From: Acidobacteriota bacterium
GTDB lineage: Bacteria; Acidobacteriota; Terriglobia; UBA7540
Direction of reading: 5' to 3'
NCBI GenBank assembly: GCA_003165615.1
Contig: PLWR01000210.1
Coordinates: forward strand, 1,478 to 23,193
DNA length: 21,716 bases
The translations under genes were made by a program, and so were the position numbers. Shown here piece by piece: positions 7,430 to 14,765 of this stretch. A model generated the notes under the pieces. That model was given only the letters and a program-made list of their open reading frames with translations, ran no database searches and was not told the origin of the DNA. Position 1 is the stretch's first letter, and each line of letters starts with the position of its first letter.

Positions 7430-7512
7430 GTAGCGGCGGCTTTACGCCGCCATGTGGCGAGGTAAACTCGCCGCTACATCCTGGCGAGGTAAACTCGCCG
7501 CTGCATCTTGGC
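7430..7512. repeat. Cluster of 23-bp palindromic repeats, copies 2-4
   Basis: Copy 2 (7430-7452) is in the same orientation as the copy at 4587: stem GGCGGC, loop TTTAC, stem GCCGCC. Copies 3 (7455-7477) and 4 (7482-7504) are inverted: stem GGCGAG, loop GTAAA, stem CTCGCC. Copies 3 and 4 form a 27-bp tandem period, and a third unit begins with TGGC at 7509. Stem bases change in pairs between copies while the loop is constant. The cluster fills the gap between the GH28 stop and the GH78 ribosome binding site. Confidence 0.75.
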
Positions 7513-7555
7513 CTGAGCCGGAAGTCCGGGCCAATAACCCAAAAGGAGTTTCACT

Positions 7556-10117
7556 GTGAAGAATCACGAAAAGAAAGCAGCTTTGAGCCGGCGGAATTTT
7601 CTGAGCGGCTCGGTGGCGGCGACGGTTGCGTCCATTGCCATGCCGGGAAACATGCCGGCCCGCGCGGCGGAGAAAACCGGGCAGGGAATGGCATCGACAT
7701 CCTCCGATGTTGTTTTCCGCTCCGCCAAGCCCATCTGGCCTAAGGGCCGGGAAAAGGAGATGAATCTCTTTGTGGGCTTCCGCGCGGTATTTCAAGCCCC
7801 CGCCGGCAAGCATGTCTACCTGCGCATGACCGGCTGCACGTTCTATCGTGTTTATCTCAACGGGCAATTTCACGGCTGGGGACCGGGCCGCCCTCCCCTC
7901 AACTTTGCCCGGGTCGACTCCTGGGACATCACTCCGCTTCTTGTTAAGGGTAGGAACATTGTCGCCGTCGAAGTTGCGGGTTACAACGTCAACGCGTATT
8001 ACGTTTTGGACCAGCCGTCGTTCCTGCAGGCGGAGGTGGTGACGGATTCGGAAGTGCTGGCGTCCACCGCCGGCGCCGGACAGCCCTTTGTGGCCAGGCT
8101 CCTTCCCCATCACATCGAGAAAGTGCAGCGCTACACTTTTCAACGCACCTTCTCCGAGGTGTATCACCTGGAGCCGCACTGGAACGCCTGGCGCGAACAT
8201 GCCGAGGTTCCCTTTGGGCCCGTGGCCTGCGCGGTCTATCCCCAACGCAAGTTGATTGCGCGCGGGGTTCCGTTCCCCAACTACGTCAAGCGGCAACCGG
8301 AGATGATCGCGGCGGAAGGCGAGTTTGACTGGAGCGGCAACGCGCCGAAGAGTTTGATGGAGGATCGCTCCATTCCCTCCGCCGCCAGAATCGGGCCGGA
8401 TATGCTGGGATATGCCTGGACGGACCTCGATGAGATTCCCTACCTGGAAGCGCAGAAGACAAAAACCACGGTCAACAACCGCGTCGATCGGCCCTACGTT
8501 CCGGACGAGGCCCTGCGCATCCGTGCCAATCAATTCAAGACCTTCGATTTTGGCACCAACCTGCCCGGATTTTTCGGCGCGCACGTAACGGTGAAGACCC
8601 CTGCCAAAATCTATTTCACCTGGGATGAGACGCTGGCGGACGGCGACGTGGATTTCAAGCGCCTGATGTGCTGCAACGTGCTTGCCTATACGCTGGCTCC
8701 GGGCGAATACCACCTGGAGACCTTTGAGCCCTACGGCCTGGAGTTCCTCAAATTGATGGTTCTCTCCGGCGAGTGCGAAGTCGACCACATTTTCATTCGT
8801 GAATACGCCGCCTCGGACATCTGGACCGCGGACTTCCATTGCAGCGATGCGCGCTTCAATGAGCTGTTTGTGGCGGGCCGGGAGTGTTTTCGCGCCAACG
8901 TCCTCGACACCTATCAGGACAATCCCACGCGCGAGCGCGGCACCTGGATTTGCGACCCGTTGTTTTCCGGGAGCGCGGCGCCGCTCCTAAGCGGGCATGC
9001 CAAAGTTGAGCGCAATATGTTCCAAAACTATATGCTCCCCGACCACTTTGTGGGTATGCCGGACGGCATGATGCCGAATTGCTATCCGGCGGATCATCCC
9101 GGAGGAGACTTTACTCCCCAGTGGCCGCTCTGGCTTGTGGTGCAATTGGAGGACTACCTTGAGCGCAGCGGCGACGGCGAGATGGTGGAGGACATGCGCG
9201 CCCGAGTCATGAAGCTGTTCGATTATTTCCGGCCCTTCCAAAACGAGGATGGCCTTTTGCACGATTTGAAGGGCTGGGCATTTGTCGAGTGGTCGAAATC
9301 GAATCAATTCGTTCAACCGCTAAACTATCCCACGAATATGCTTTATGCTGCGACGCTGGCGGCCGCTGGCCGGATGTACAACCTTCCGCATTTCATCGAG
9401 CAGGCGGAGTCATTGCGAAAATTGATTCGCCAGCAGTCCTATGACGGACAATTTTTTGTCGATAACGCGGTGCTCAAGGATGGAAAATACGTTCCGACGG
9501 ACAACCGCAGCGAAACCTGCCAGTACTACGCATTCTTTTTCGGGGTTGCAACCCCTGAAACCTATCCCGACCTTTTTAAGACGCTGCTCAACGAATTCGG
9601 CCCGCGCCGGCACAAGACCAATGCCTACCCAGATATCCCTCCTTCGAATGCGTTTATGGGGAACGTGATGAGGCAGGACATCCTTTCCCGCGCCGGCCAG
9701 ACCGAGCAGCTCGCGCAGGAGGCCATTGACAACCTGCTCTACATGGCGGACATCAGCGGTACGCTTTGGGAAAACAGCAGCGATGAAGCCAGCATGAACC
9801 ACGCGTTTGAAGCGCACATCGTAACCACGCTCTATCGGGACATCCTTGGCCTTTATAAAGTGGATATGGTGCGCAAAGAAGTGCACCTGCGCTTTACGCC
9901 GCTCGCCATTGATTGGTGCGAGGGCCGCACGCCCACGCCCGATGGGTTTGTCTACCTGCGCTGGGTCAAGACCCCGGACGGGCTGACTTATCAGCTCGAC
10001 GTTCCCGCGGGATATCGTGTTCAGGTGGAGACGCTGGGCAATGTTAATGCGGTCCAAAGGCACTTCCCGCATGGCAAGGTGAATTTCGGCTATAAGGTGG
10101 AGGGAGGGTATCAGTAA
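7556..10117 (+). CDS. Tat-exported alpha-L-rhamnosidase-like protein, GH78 family
   Basis: This is an 853-residue protein with a GTG start at 7556 preceded by AAAGGAG. The leader SRRNFLSGSVAATVASIA is a twin-arginine signal. Residues about 85-165 (FYRVYLNGQFHGWGPGRPP, SWDITPLL) form the sugar-binding N-terminal domain of GH78. The (alpha/alpha)6 barrel follows, with DTYQDNPTRERGTW: D455 and E460 correspond to the conserved Asp and general-acid Glu in the D-x-P-x-R-x-E motif. SGTLWENSSDEASMNHAF contains the conserved WE, with E739 in the place of the general base. A C-terminal beta-sandwich closes the protein. GH78 enzymes release alpha-L-rhamnose from pectin, gums or glycosides by inversion. 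The motif is somewhat divergent, so the exact substrate is open. Its stop codon is followed two bases later by the left border of an insertion cassette, which leaves the gene intact. Confidence 0.82.
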   Translation: MKNHEKKAALSRRNFLSGSVAATVASIAMPGNMPARAAEKTGQGMASTSSDVVFRSAKPIWPKGREKEMNLFVGFRAVFQAPAGKHVYLRMTGCTFYRVYLNGQFHGWGPGRPPLNFARVDSWDITPLLVKGRNIVAVEVAGYNVNAYYVLDQPSFLQAEVVTDSEVLASTAGAGQPFVARLLPHHIEKVQRYTFQRTFSEVYHLEPHWNAWREHAEVPFGPVACAVYPQRKLIARGVPFPNYVKRQPEMIAAEGEFDWSGNAPKSLMEDRSIPSAARIGPDMLGYAWTDLDEIPYLEAQKTKTTVNNRVDRPYVPDEALRIRANQFKTFDFGTNLPGFFGAHVTVKTPAKIYFTWDETLADGDVDFKRLMCCNVLAYTLAPGEYHLETFEPYGLEFLKLMVLSGECEVDHIFIREYAASDIWTADFHCSDARFNELFVAGRECFRANVLDTYQDNPTRERGTWICDPLFSGSAAPLLSGHAKVERNMFQNYMLPDHFVGMPDGMMPNCYPADHPGGDFTPQWPLWLVVQLEDYLERSGDGEMVEDMRARVMKLFDYFRPFQNEDGLLHDLKGWAFVEWSKSNQFVQPLNYPTNMLYAATLAAAGRMYNLPHFIEQAESLRKLIRQQSYDGQFFVDNAVLKDGKYVPTDNRSETCQYYAFFFGVATPETYPDLFKTLLNEFGPRRHKTNAYPDIPPSNAFMGNVMRQDILSRAGQTEQLAQEAIDNLLYMADISGTLWENSSDEASMNHAFEAHIVTTLYRDILGLYKVDMVRKEVHLRFTPLAIDWCEGRTPTPDGFVYLRWVKTPDGLTYQLDVPAGYRVQVETLGNVNAVQRHFPHGKVNFGYKVEGGYQ

Positions 10118-10119
10118 CG

Positions 10120-10154
10120 TGATGAGCGGTAGTGGTGCAGTTTCCGATTTGCCG
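10120..10154 (+). repeat. Left end of insertion cassette: 8-bp direct repeat plus 27-bp inverted repeat
   Basis: TGATGAGC (10120-10127) is the left target-site copy. The terminal inverted repeat runs 10128-10154, beginning GGTAGTGGTGCAGTTTCCG. It matches the complement of 10864-10890 at 25 of 27 positions. Confidence 0.85.
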
Positions 10155-10890
10155 GTCACTCACCCAAAATGGAAAGAAATGGCGCAAGCAGAACCCTGTG
10201 GCGAGCGTATCATCAAATTCAAAGCCGCAACTCCTTAAATGATCTAGGCTCTCTTACATCATGAAAACGATGAGTTATCCAACTCGGCGAACCATAGTGG
10301 TTGTGTTTGCACTTGAGGCTTTGACGGCTGCGAACTGCGTGGGGCAGGACGTGCCGAAGGGCGTGAACTACAAGAAGGCAACCGCTGAAACCAACGCCAA
10401 GGCTAAAATTGCACTCGAACGGGCGCTTTCAGACACCGACGCCCCGGCGAACTTCCTAAGTCAAGTGATCAGTTGTGGGCCGATCCTCTGGAATGACCTC
10501 AAGGCCGATCATGAGTCTCTATCGAAAGACTCGACTCCGGTGACCATGATGTTGTCAGTGCCGGAGCCCGTCCAGGCCGAAGGCCGGGGCTTTCGGACTC
10601 AGGAGCAACGGGATAGATTCTGGAAGCTGGTGCTCGATAAATATCCGGGACTGCGGAAGGGGATTGTTCGGCCAGCACGGGCAAATGAAATTCAGTTCTA
10701 CTGGGCAACAATACCTTTTGACATCGAGGAGCCATTCTTTGCGATTGAGACGCCAACTGACATCTTTGTCGCTAACCTGAGGTTTGAGAAGGACACAGCA
10801 ACATTGTTCTGGCTCGACAGAATGGACGACCTCCGAAAACTTAAGAAGTGACGGGCGGATTGTCGGCAAACCGGAAACTGCTCCACTACC
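10128..10890. mobile_element. 763-bp transposase-less insertion cassette (mobile insertion cassette type)
   Basis: The ends are imperfect inverted repeats of 27 bases (25 identical), at 10128-10154 and 10864-10890, both starting GG at the outer tip. Immediately outside both ends is the same 8-base word TGATGAGC (10120-10127 and 10891-10898), the signature of a target-site duplication. The interior carries one secreted hypothetical gene (10261-10851) and no transposase. It is therefore a non-autonomous element moved in trans, like the mobile insertion cassettes known for some IS families. Eight-base duplications and GG ends occur in several IS families (for example IS1595, ISL3, IS6, IS256), so the helper family is undetermined. 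Two counted 60-base lines inside are 50% GC, against 63-67% in two lines of the flanking genes. Insertion fell between the GH78 stop codon and the terminator at 10939. Confidence 0.85.
10261..10851 (+). CDS. Secreted hypothetical protein carried by the insertion cassette
   Basis: The 196-residue protein belongs to no family I recognise. The N-terminus MKTMSYPTRRTIVVVFALEA has a basic stretch and a hydrophobic core ending near CVGQD, so it is probably exported or lipid-anchored. Mature features include an alanine- and lysine-rich segment (KKATAETNAKAKIALERAL), two cysteines (one in the leader, one in SQVISCGP), an RTQEQRDRFWKLVLDKYPGLRKG helix-like stretch and a hydrophobic FYWATIPFDI strand. 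No ribosome binding site is obvious before either ATG 10261 or ATG 10270. It is the only gene between the cassette's inverted repeats, so it is the passenger. Its lower GC content than the flanking genes supports separate origin. It might be transcribed by read-through from the GH78 gene. Function is unknown. Confidence 0.75.
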   Translation: MKTMSYPTRRTIVVVFALEALTAANCVGQDVPKGVNYKKATAETNAKAKIALERALSDTDAPANFLSQVISCGPILWNDLKADHESLSKDSTPVTMMLSVPEPVQAEGRGFRTQEQRDRFWKLVLDKYPGLRKGIVRPARANEIQFYWATIPFDIEEPFFAIETPTDIFVANLRFEKDTATLFWLDRMDDLRKLKK

Positions 10891-10898
10891 TGATGAGC
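10864..10898 (+). repeat. Right end of insertion cassette: 27-bp inverted repeat plus 8-bp direct repeat
   Basis: The inverted repeat occupies 10864-10890 and ends CTGCTCCACTACC. It starts 12 bases after the stop codon of the passenger gene. TGATGAGC at 10891-10898 repeats the left border exactly. Confidence 0.85.
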
Positions 10899-10938
10899 CG
10901 CCCGCTTGCCGGTAACCACCCCGTCGCCTGCGGTGCCA

Positions 10939-10967
10939 CCCCTCCTAAATCAGGAGGGGAGTTTTTT
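10939..10967 (+). terminator. Rho-independent terminator
   Basis: CCCCTCCT (10939-10946), loop AAATC, perfect complement AGGAGGGG (10952-10959), then AG and six T (10962-10967). It lies downstream of the right cassette border. It was probably the original terminator of the GH78 transcript and now also ends the passenger gene's transcript. Confidence 0.85.
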
Positions 10968-11050
10968 GGAGCCTTTCCGCAGAGAAGGCGGCGGAGCCGG
11001 AGAAGTAGGGTCCTTGGGAATCGATAGCACTTTTAGCAGACAGAACTCAC

Positions 11051-11057
11051 GAGGAGG
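11051..11057 (+). promoter_or_regulatory. Consensus ribosome binding site
   Basis: GAGGAGG, 8 bases before the ATG at 11066. It is the strongest Shine-Dalgarno site in the window and fixes the start of the GH116-like gene. Confidence 0.7.
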
Positions 11058-11065
11058 AATAATTC

Positions 11066-13621
11066 ATGAAAACTGAACTCTCGCGGCGTAAATTCCTCGC
11101 TATCTCGGCGGGCGCCAGTGCGCTGACGGTAAATGGCCTGAAGGGTTTTGCCGGCGCCGGAGGGGCTTCTGAGGCTCCCGTGCCCATGGATCCCAAAGAG
11201 CCCGACCGGCTGTTTTCACCGGGCCTCAAAGGCGCGGAGTGGAACACCTTCCACGCGGCGGGTTATAGCAAGCCTGTGTCGGGCATCTGCTATCGCACCA
11301 AGCCTGAGGGCTACTTTGGCCTCTACATCGACAAGCCGCTACCTGTTTCCGGCATGCCGCTGGGAGGGATTGACACCGGTGCGTTGTATCTCGAGCCCTC
11401 GGGCCAATTGGGCTACACCTCCATCTTCAATCACCTCACACCGGTTGGCGGTCCCTTGAATACCCCCTACCTGGGAATCGCCAGCGCCGGCCGAGGGTGG
11501 GTATTTGGCACGGGCCAGACCAAGAATTATGCGGGAAACAACGGGCCGTCATTTGGACTCAGCGTGTGCGGCGGAATGCAGGAAAGCGAGTATTGGGGAC
11601 ACTATCCCATCGCCGACGTCGAATATAAGTCGGACGCGCCGGTGCAGATCGGCGTGCGGAGCTGGTCACCGTTCATTCCTGGCGATTCCAAGGCGTCCAA
11701 TACGCCCGGCGCAGTTTTTGAAGTTCACCTGAGAAATGCGAAAACGACGGGGCAGAAAGGCTGCGTGGTTTTCAGCTTTCCGGGCTTTGCCGAACATCAC
11801 ACCCGTGACTTCTCGATTGGCTGGCCCAATTTGCCCAAGAAGCCGGTGATGCCTCTTCCCCAGATTTCCCGCCTCCCTGCGCCCACTGGTCTCAAAGGCG
11901 TCTGGGTGGAAGACAAGGCGTGGGGAATGAGCTACGTTCTGGCGACGGTGGACGAAGGTCAGGTGCGCAGCGGCGGGGCTCTTGGCGTAGACGGACGGAC
12001 TTGGGATAAGGCAGAAGAGAAACTGCCCTCCACCGCCGAATGCGACGACGGGGGCTCATCCTTGACCGTGGACTATAATATCGGGCCCGGTGAAGAGAAG
12101 GTGATTCGCATCATCCTGGCCTGGTACGCGCCGGAGTGGGAAGGCAATGGCGTTCCGGGAACCGGCGGGGAACGCATCTGGACGTATGCACCGGAGGGAG
12201 AGACGCTGTCCACCACCGGCAAGCGCTTCACCCACATGTACGCCACGCGCTTTGCCAATGCCGGGGAAGTAGCAAGCTACCTGGCCCGCAACCATGAACA
12301 GTTGCTGGAACGCATCATCGCCTGGCAGTCGGAAGTCTATTCCGACCCGACGCTGCCCGCATGGTTGGCGGATTCGCTCATCAACGCCCTCTATTATTTC
12401 GCTCCGTGCAGCATGTGGGCGCAAGCCAAAGATCCCATTGGAAGCTGGTGCCGGCCGGAGGACGGGCTCTTTGCTTTGGAAGAGTCCCCGCGCGCTTGCC
12501 CACACATGAACACGCTCTCGAACGTGGGGATGTCCGGGCCGACCTTCTCATTTTTCTTTCCCGACCTGGCCCTGTCCATGTTGCGCACCATTCGCTCCAC
12601 ACAAAGAGAGAACGGTGATGTTGCCCAGCTTTTGGGGCGCTGGGCCGACCCGGCAAATTACATGTCGTACGACTATCAGGAGGTGATTTCCGGCTTCTGT
12701 TACGTGTCGGCGGCGTACCTGCACTGGAAGATCACCGGGGACGAAGCCTTCATGAAAGAGTTTTATCCATCGGTGAAGAAGGCTCTGCAATACTCCTTCA
12801 CTCAACGGCCAGACCTGGGCCCGTCGCAGATCATCGCCATGCCGCCGTTTCGGGAGCACACTTGGAACGACAGCGAATGGTTTGAGGATCGCTCCATGGT
12901 GGGCTACGTCTCCCACCCGGGCGGGCTGCGCCTGGCGGGGGCGGAAATGCTGAAGGCCTGGGCGCAGGCCATGGGGGATTCGGAAGAGGTTACGTACCTG
13001 GATTCACTGGTGGCCGCCGGCAAGGACGCCATGCAGAAATACTTGTGGAAGGGCGATCATTACCTGATTTACAACGATACGAAAACCGGCAAGACGCTGG
13101 ACGCCATCTTTTCCCCCACGCTCAACGGTCAATACTGGGCGCATTTCACCGGTGTGCCCACCGTCTTCCCCAAGGAAAACGTGGAGAAGATGCTTTCCCT
13201 TCAGCGCGACAAGGTTTGCAAAATCAGCAAACTCGGAATGCCGCCGATTTACGCGAATCCCGACGGCACGATGTGGAACAAGGATAAAACCGGGTACCTC
13301 ACGGGCGCATACCTCTACACCAACCACCAGGTGATGTGGAATGCCCTCACCTTTATCTACGAAGGGCACAAGGATGTCGGGCTGGAGTTGCTGCGCAAGA
13401 ATCTCGAAATCAACTATCTTGTCTGGGGTTATACGTGGGATGGCACCAACTGCTGTAGCGCCGGCGGAGATACCGGCGAAGTAAACTACGGTTGGGACTA
13501 TTGGTTCAACTGGTCCATATGGAACGCGCCGGCAGCGCTGCTGAATAAGGACATCACGGCGTTGTCGCAACCCGGCGGGTTGGTGCACAGAATGCTGGAA
13601 GCGGCAAAAGAGAAGTCGTAG
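11066..13621 (+). CDS. Tat-exported GH116-like (glucosylceramidase/beta-glucosidase family) protein
   Basis: An 851-residue protein whose leader SRRKFLAISAGASALTV is a near-ideal twin-arginine signal. The N-terminal beta-sandwich (about 90-370) opens with SGMPLGGIDTGALYLEPSGQ and SIFNHL, the hallmark of the GBA2_N domain. An (alpha/alpha)6 catalytic domain (about 400-840) follows. In GH116 the nucleophile is a Glu after Leu in an LEG-type motif ahead of a hydrophobic FPELE-like helix; here FALEES (E472) and TFSFFFPDL fill these positions. The acid/base Asp, expected after the PDGT motif in a D-E-V-W context, appears replaced: YTNHQVMW (N753-H754-Q755). Specificity (beta-glucoside, beta-xyloside, other) or even activity is therefore uncertain. 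It is preceded by a terminator and its own strong ribosome binding site, so it likely starts a new transcript. Confidence 0.75.
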   Translation: MKTELSRRKFLAISAGASALTVNGLKGFAGAGGASEAPVPMDPKEPDRLFSPGLKGAEWNTFHAAGYSKPVSGICYRTKPEGYFGLYIDKPLPVSGMPLGGIDTGALYLEPSGQLGYTSIFNHLTPVGGPLNTPYLGIASAGRGWVFGTGQTKNYAGNNGPSFGLSVCGGMQESEYWGHYPIADVEYKSDAPVQIGVRSWSPFIPGDSKASNTPGAVFEVHLRNAKTTGQKGCVVFSFPGFAEHHTRDFSIGWPNLPKKPVMPLPQISRLPAPTGLKGVWVEDKAWGMSYVLATVDEGQVRSGGALGVDGRTWDKAEEKLPSTAECDDGGSSLTVDYNIGPGEEKVIRIILAWYAPEWEGNGVPGTGGERIWTYAPEGETLSTTGKRFTHMYATRFANAGEVASYLARNHEQLLERIIAWQSEVYSDPTLPAWLADSLINALYYFAPCSMWAQAKDPIGSWCRPEDGLFALEESPRACPHMNTLSNVGMSGPTFSFFFPDLALSMLRTIRSTQRENGDVAQLLGRWADPANYMSYDYQEVISGFCYVSAAYLHWKITGDEAFMKEFYPSVKKALQYSFTQRPDLGPSQIIAMPPFREHTWNDSEWFEDRSMVGYVSHPGGLRLAGAEMLKAWAQAMGDSEEVTYLDSLVAAGKDAMQKYLWKGDHYLIYNDTKTGKTLDAIFSPTLNGQYWAHFTGVPTVFPKENVEKMLSLQRDKVCKISKLGMPPIYANPDGTMWNKDKTGYLTGAYLYTNHQVMWNALTFIYEGHKDVGLELLRKNLEINYLVWGYTWDGTNCCSAGGDTGEVNYGWDYWFNWSIWNAPAALLNKDITALSQPGGLVHRMLEAAKEKS

Positions 13622-13679
13622 GCGTGGCCGTGCAACGCTGATAACGCATCGAATTCCTGTGGAGAGACAATTCCCGAGC

Positions 13680-14744
13680 ATGTGGTTCCGCCTTACTCTT
13701 GCTGCCTTGTTGATCTCCGGCCTTGCCACCAGCCTGTCTTTAGGGGCGCGTGCGGGCACTCCGGCGGTGCCTGACACGGCCGATCAAACCGCCATTCAGG
13801 AAGCCGCCAGTTGGATCGGGCGCGAGAACGAGGTTGAAACCGAATATCGTTACGTCATGACCTGCAAGGTGCGTTTTGTGTTTTTCTGGGCCGGGAGTGA
13901 TGACGTGGGCGGTGGGTATGTTCGCATCGGGAAGGCCGCCGGGGATGAGCGGCAGCAGATGATCCAGGTCCTTTTTGGATCAGACCCCGCCAAGGCGCCG
14001 CTATCCATTAATCGCTGGGGCGCGGGGACGGAAGTTCTGCGCAGTCAGGAATCCGGTCAGCCAGGGGCGAGCGCATTTTTTGGGTTTATGAAATCGTCCA
14101 AGGGTCAGTCTGTGCTTGCCATGAGGAGTGAGCTTTCCAAGGAGAAAACCAACGGGGCACACCTTTTTGAGGGGATCATTAGTCGAGTGGACGAAGGCCG
14201 GGCGCTGACCACCTCCGTCCCCTATACCTCGAACCGGGATTTTGATCTGCACCAATACGCGGAAGCGGAAAAAGCGGCATTGCAACAATTGGAGAGTAAC
14301 CCCGCGCGTCATATCCAGCGCGTGGAAGGCGCCGCGCGGCAGGCGTGTCCGCGGGCGGGGGAATTTCTGACGACGATGCTGCAACTGATCGATGACGCCG
14401 TGGCCGGCCGCCCTACGCCCGAATCGCTTTGCTACATCTACAACGCCCGCCATTACCAGGCCACCCTGCTGAGTGTCCAACCCGTCGCGGAAAAGACGGT
14501 GCACGTCGGGCTGCATGGGAACGGAGGCGCCATCGATCAGACTTATCACCATCTCCGGCAAGGGCACTTTGAGGTGGCGTGCCAGGAGACAGGCACCAAG
14601 TCGATATTCGACATCGTGATCGGCATGGAGGGAAACCTGCGCGGCGCGCCCCTTCAGATCACCTACCAACCCAACTGGTGGTTTCAGGTCATTCTCAATC
14701 TCATGCCGAACACCCCACATCCCAACCCAGACTTGCATCACTGA
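13680..14744 (+). CDS. Secreted protein of unknown family
   Basis: This protein of about 354 residues belongs to no family I recognise. I prefer ATG 13680 (MWFRLTLAALLISGLATSLSLGARAG, a classical Sec signal) with GGAGA upstream at 13661-13665. A GTG at 13659 would add seven residues and cannot be excluded. The mature part shows ENEVETEYRYVMTCKVRFVFFWAG, then DDVGGGYVRIG, a QVLFGSDPAKAP stretch, a central FDLHQYAEAEKAALQQLE helix, and a C-terminal PLQITYQPNWWFQVILNL. The latter resembles the end of a beta-barrel or membrane-facing strand. Only 21 bases separate it from the next gene, so the two are probably co-transcribed, which hints at a role in handling the same substrate. It may be an accessory or binding protein; no catalytic motif is visible. 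Confidence 0.65.
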   Translation: MWFRLTLAALLISGLATSLSLGARAGTPAVPDTADQTAIQEAASWIGRENEVETEYRYVMTCKVRFVFFWAGSDDVGGGYVRIGKAAGDERQQMIQVLFGSDPAKAPLSINRWGAGTEVLRSQESGQPGASAFFGFMKSSKGQSVLAMRSELSKEKTNGAHLFEGIISRVDEGRALTTSVPYTSNRDFDLHQYAEAEKAALQQLESNPARHIQRVEGAARQACPRAGEFLTTMLQLIDDAVAGRPTPESLCYIYNARHYQATLLSVQPVAEKTVHVGLHGNGGAIDQTYHHLRQGHFEVACQETGTKSIFDIVIGMEGNLRGAPLQITYQPNWWFQVILNLMPNTPHPNPDLHH

Positions 14745-14765
14745 TGCGCCACCTCTAAGGAGCGA

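Noticed and set aside
7455..7512. Possible CRISPR array from the 27-bp period
   Set aside because: Only two full units with a 4-base gap between palindromes and no unique spacers; it is a tandem of palindromic repeats.
7442..8839. 465-codon minus-strand open frame opposite the start of the GH78 gene
   Set aside because: It ends inside the 23-bp repeats and mirrors the Tat-leader gene, with no recognisable domain.
10852..10904. Hairpin CGGGCGG (10852-10858) with CCGCCCG (10898-10904)
   Set aside because: One arm is inside the cassette and the other mostly outside, so the pairing arose by chance at the insertion point and is not a cassette feature.
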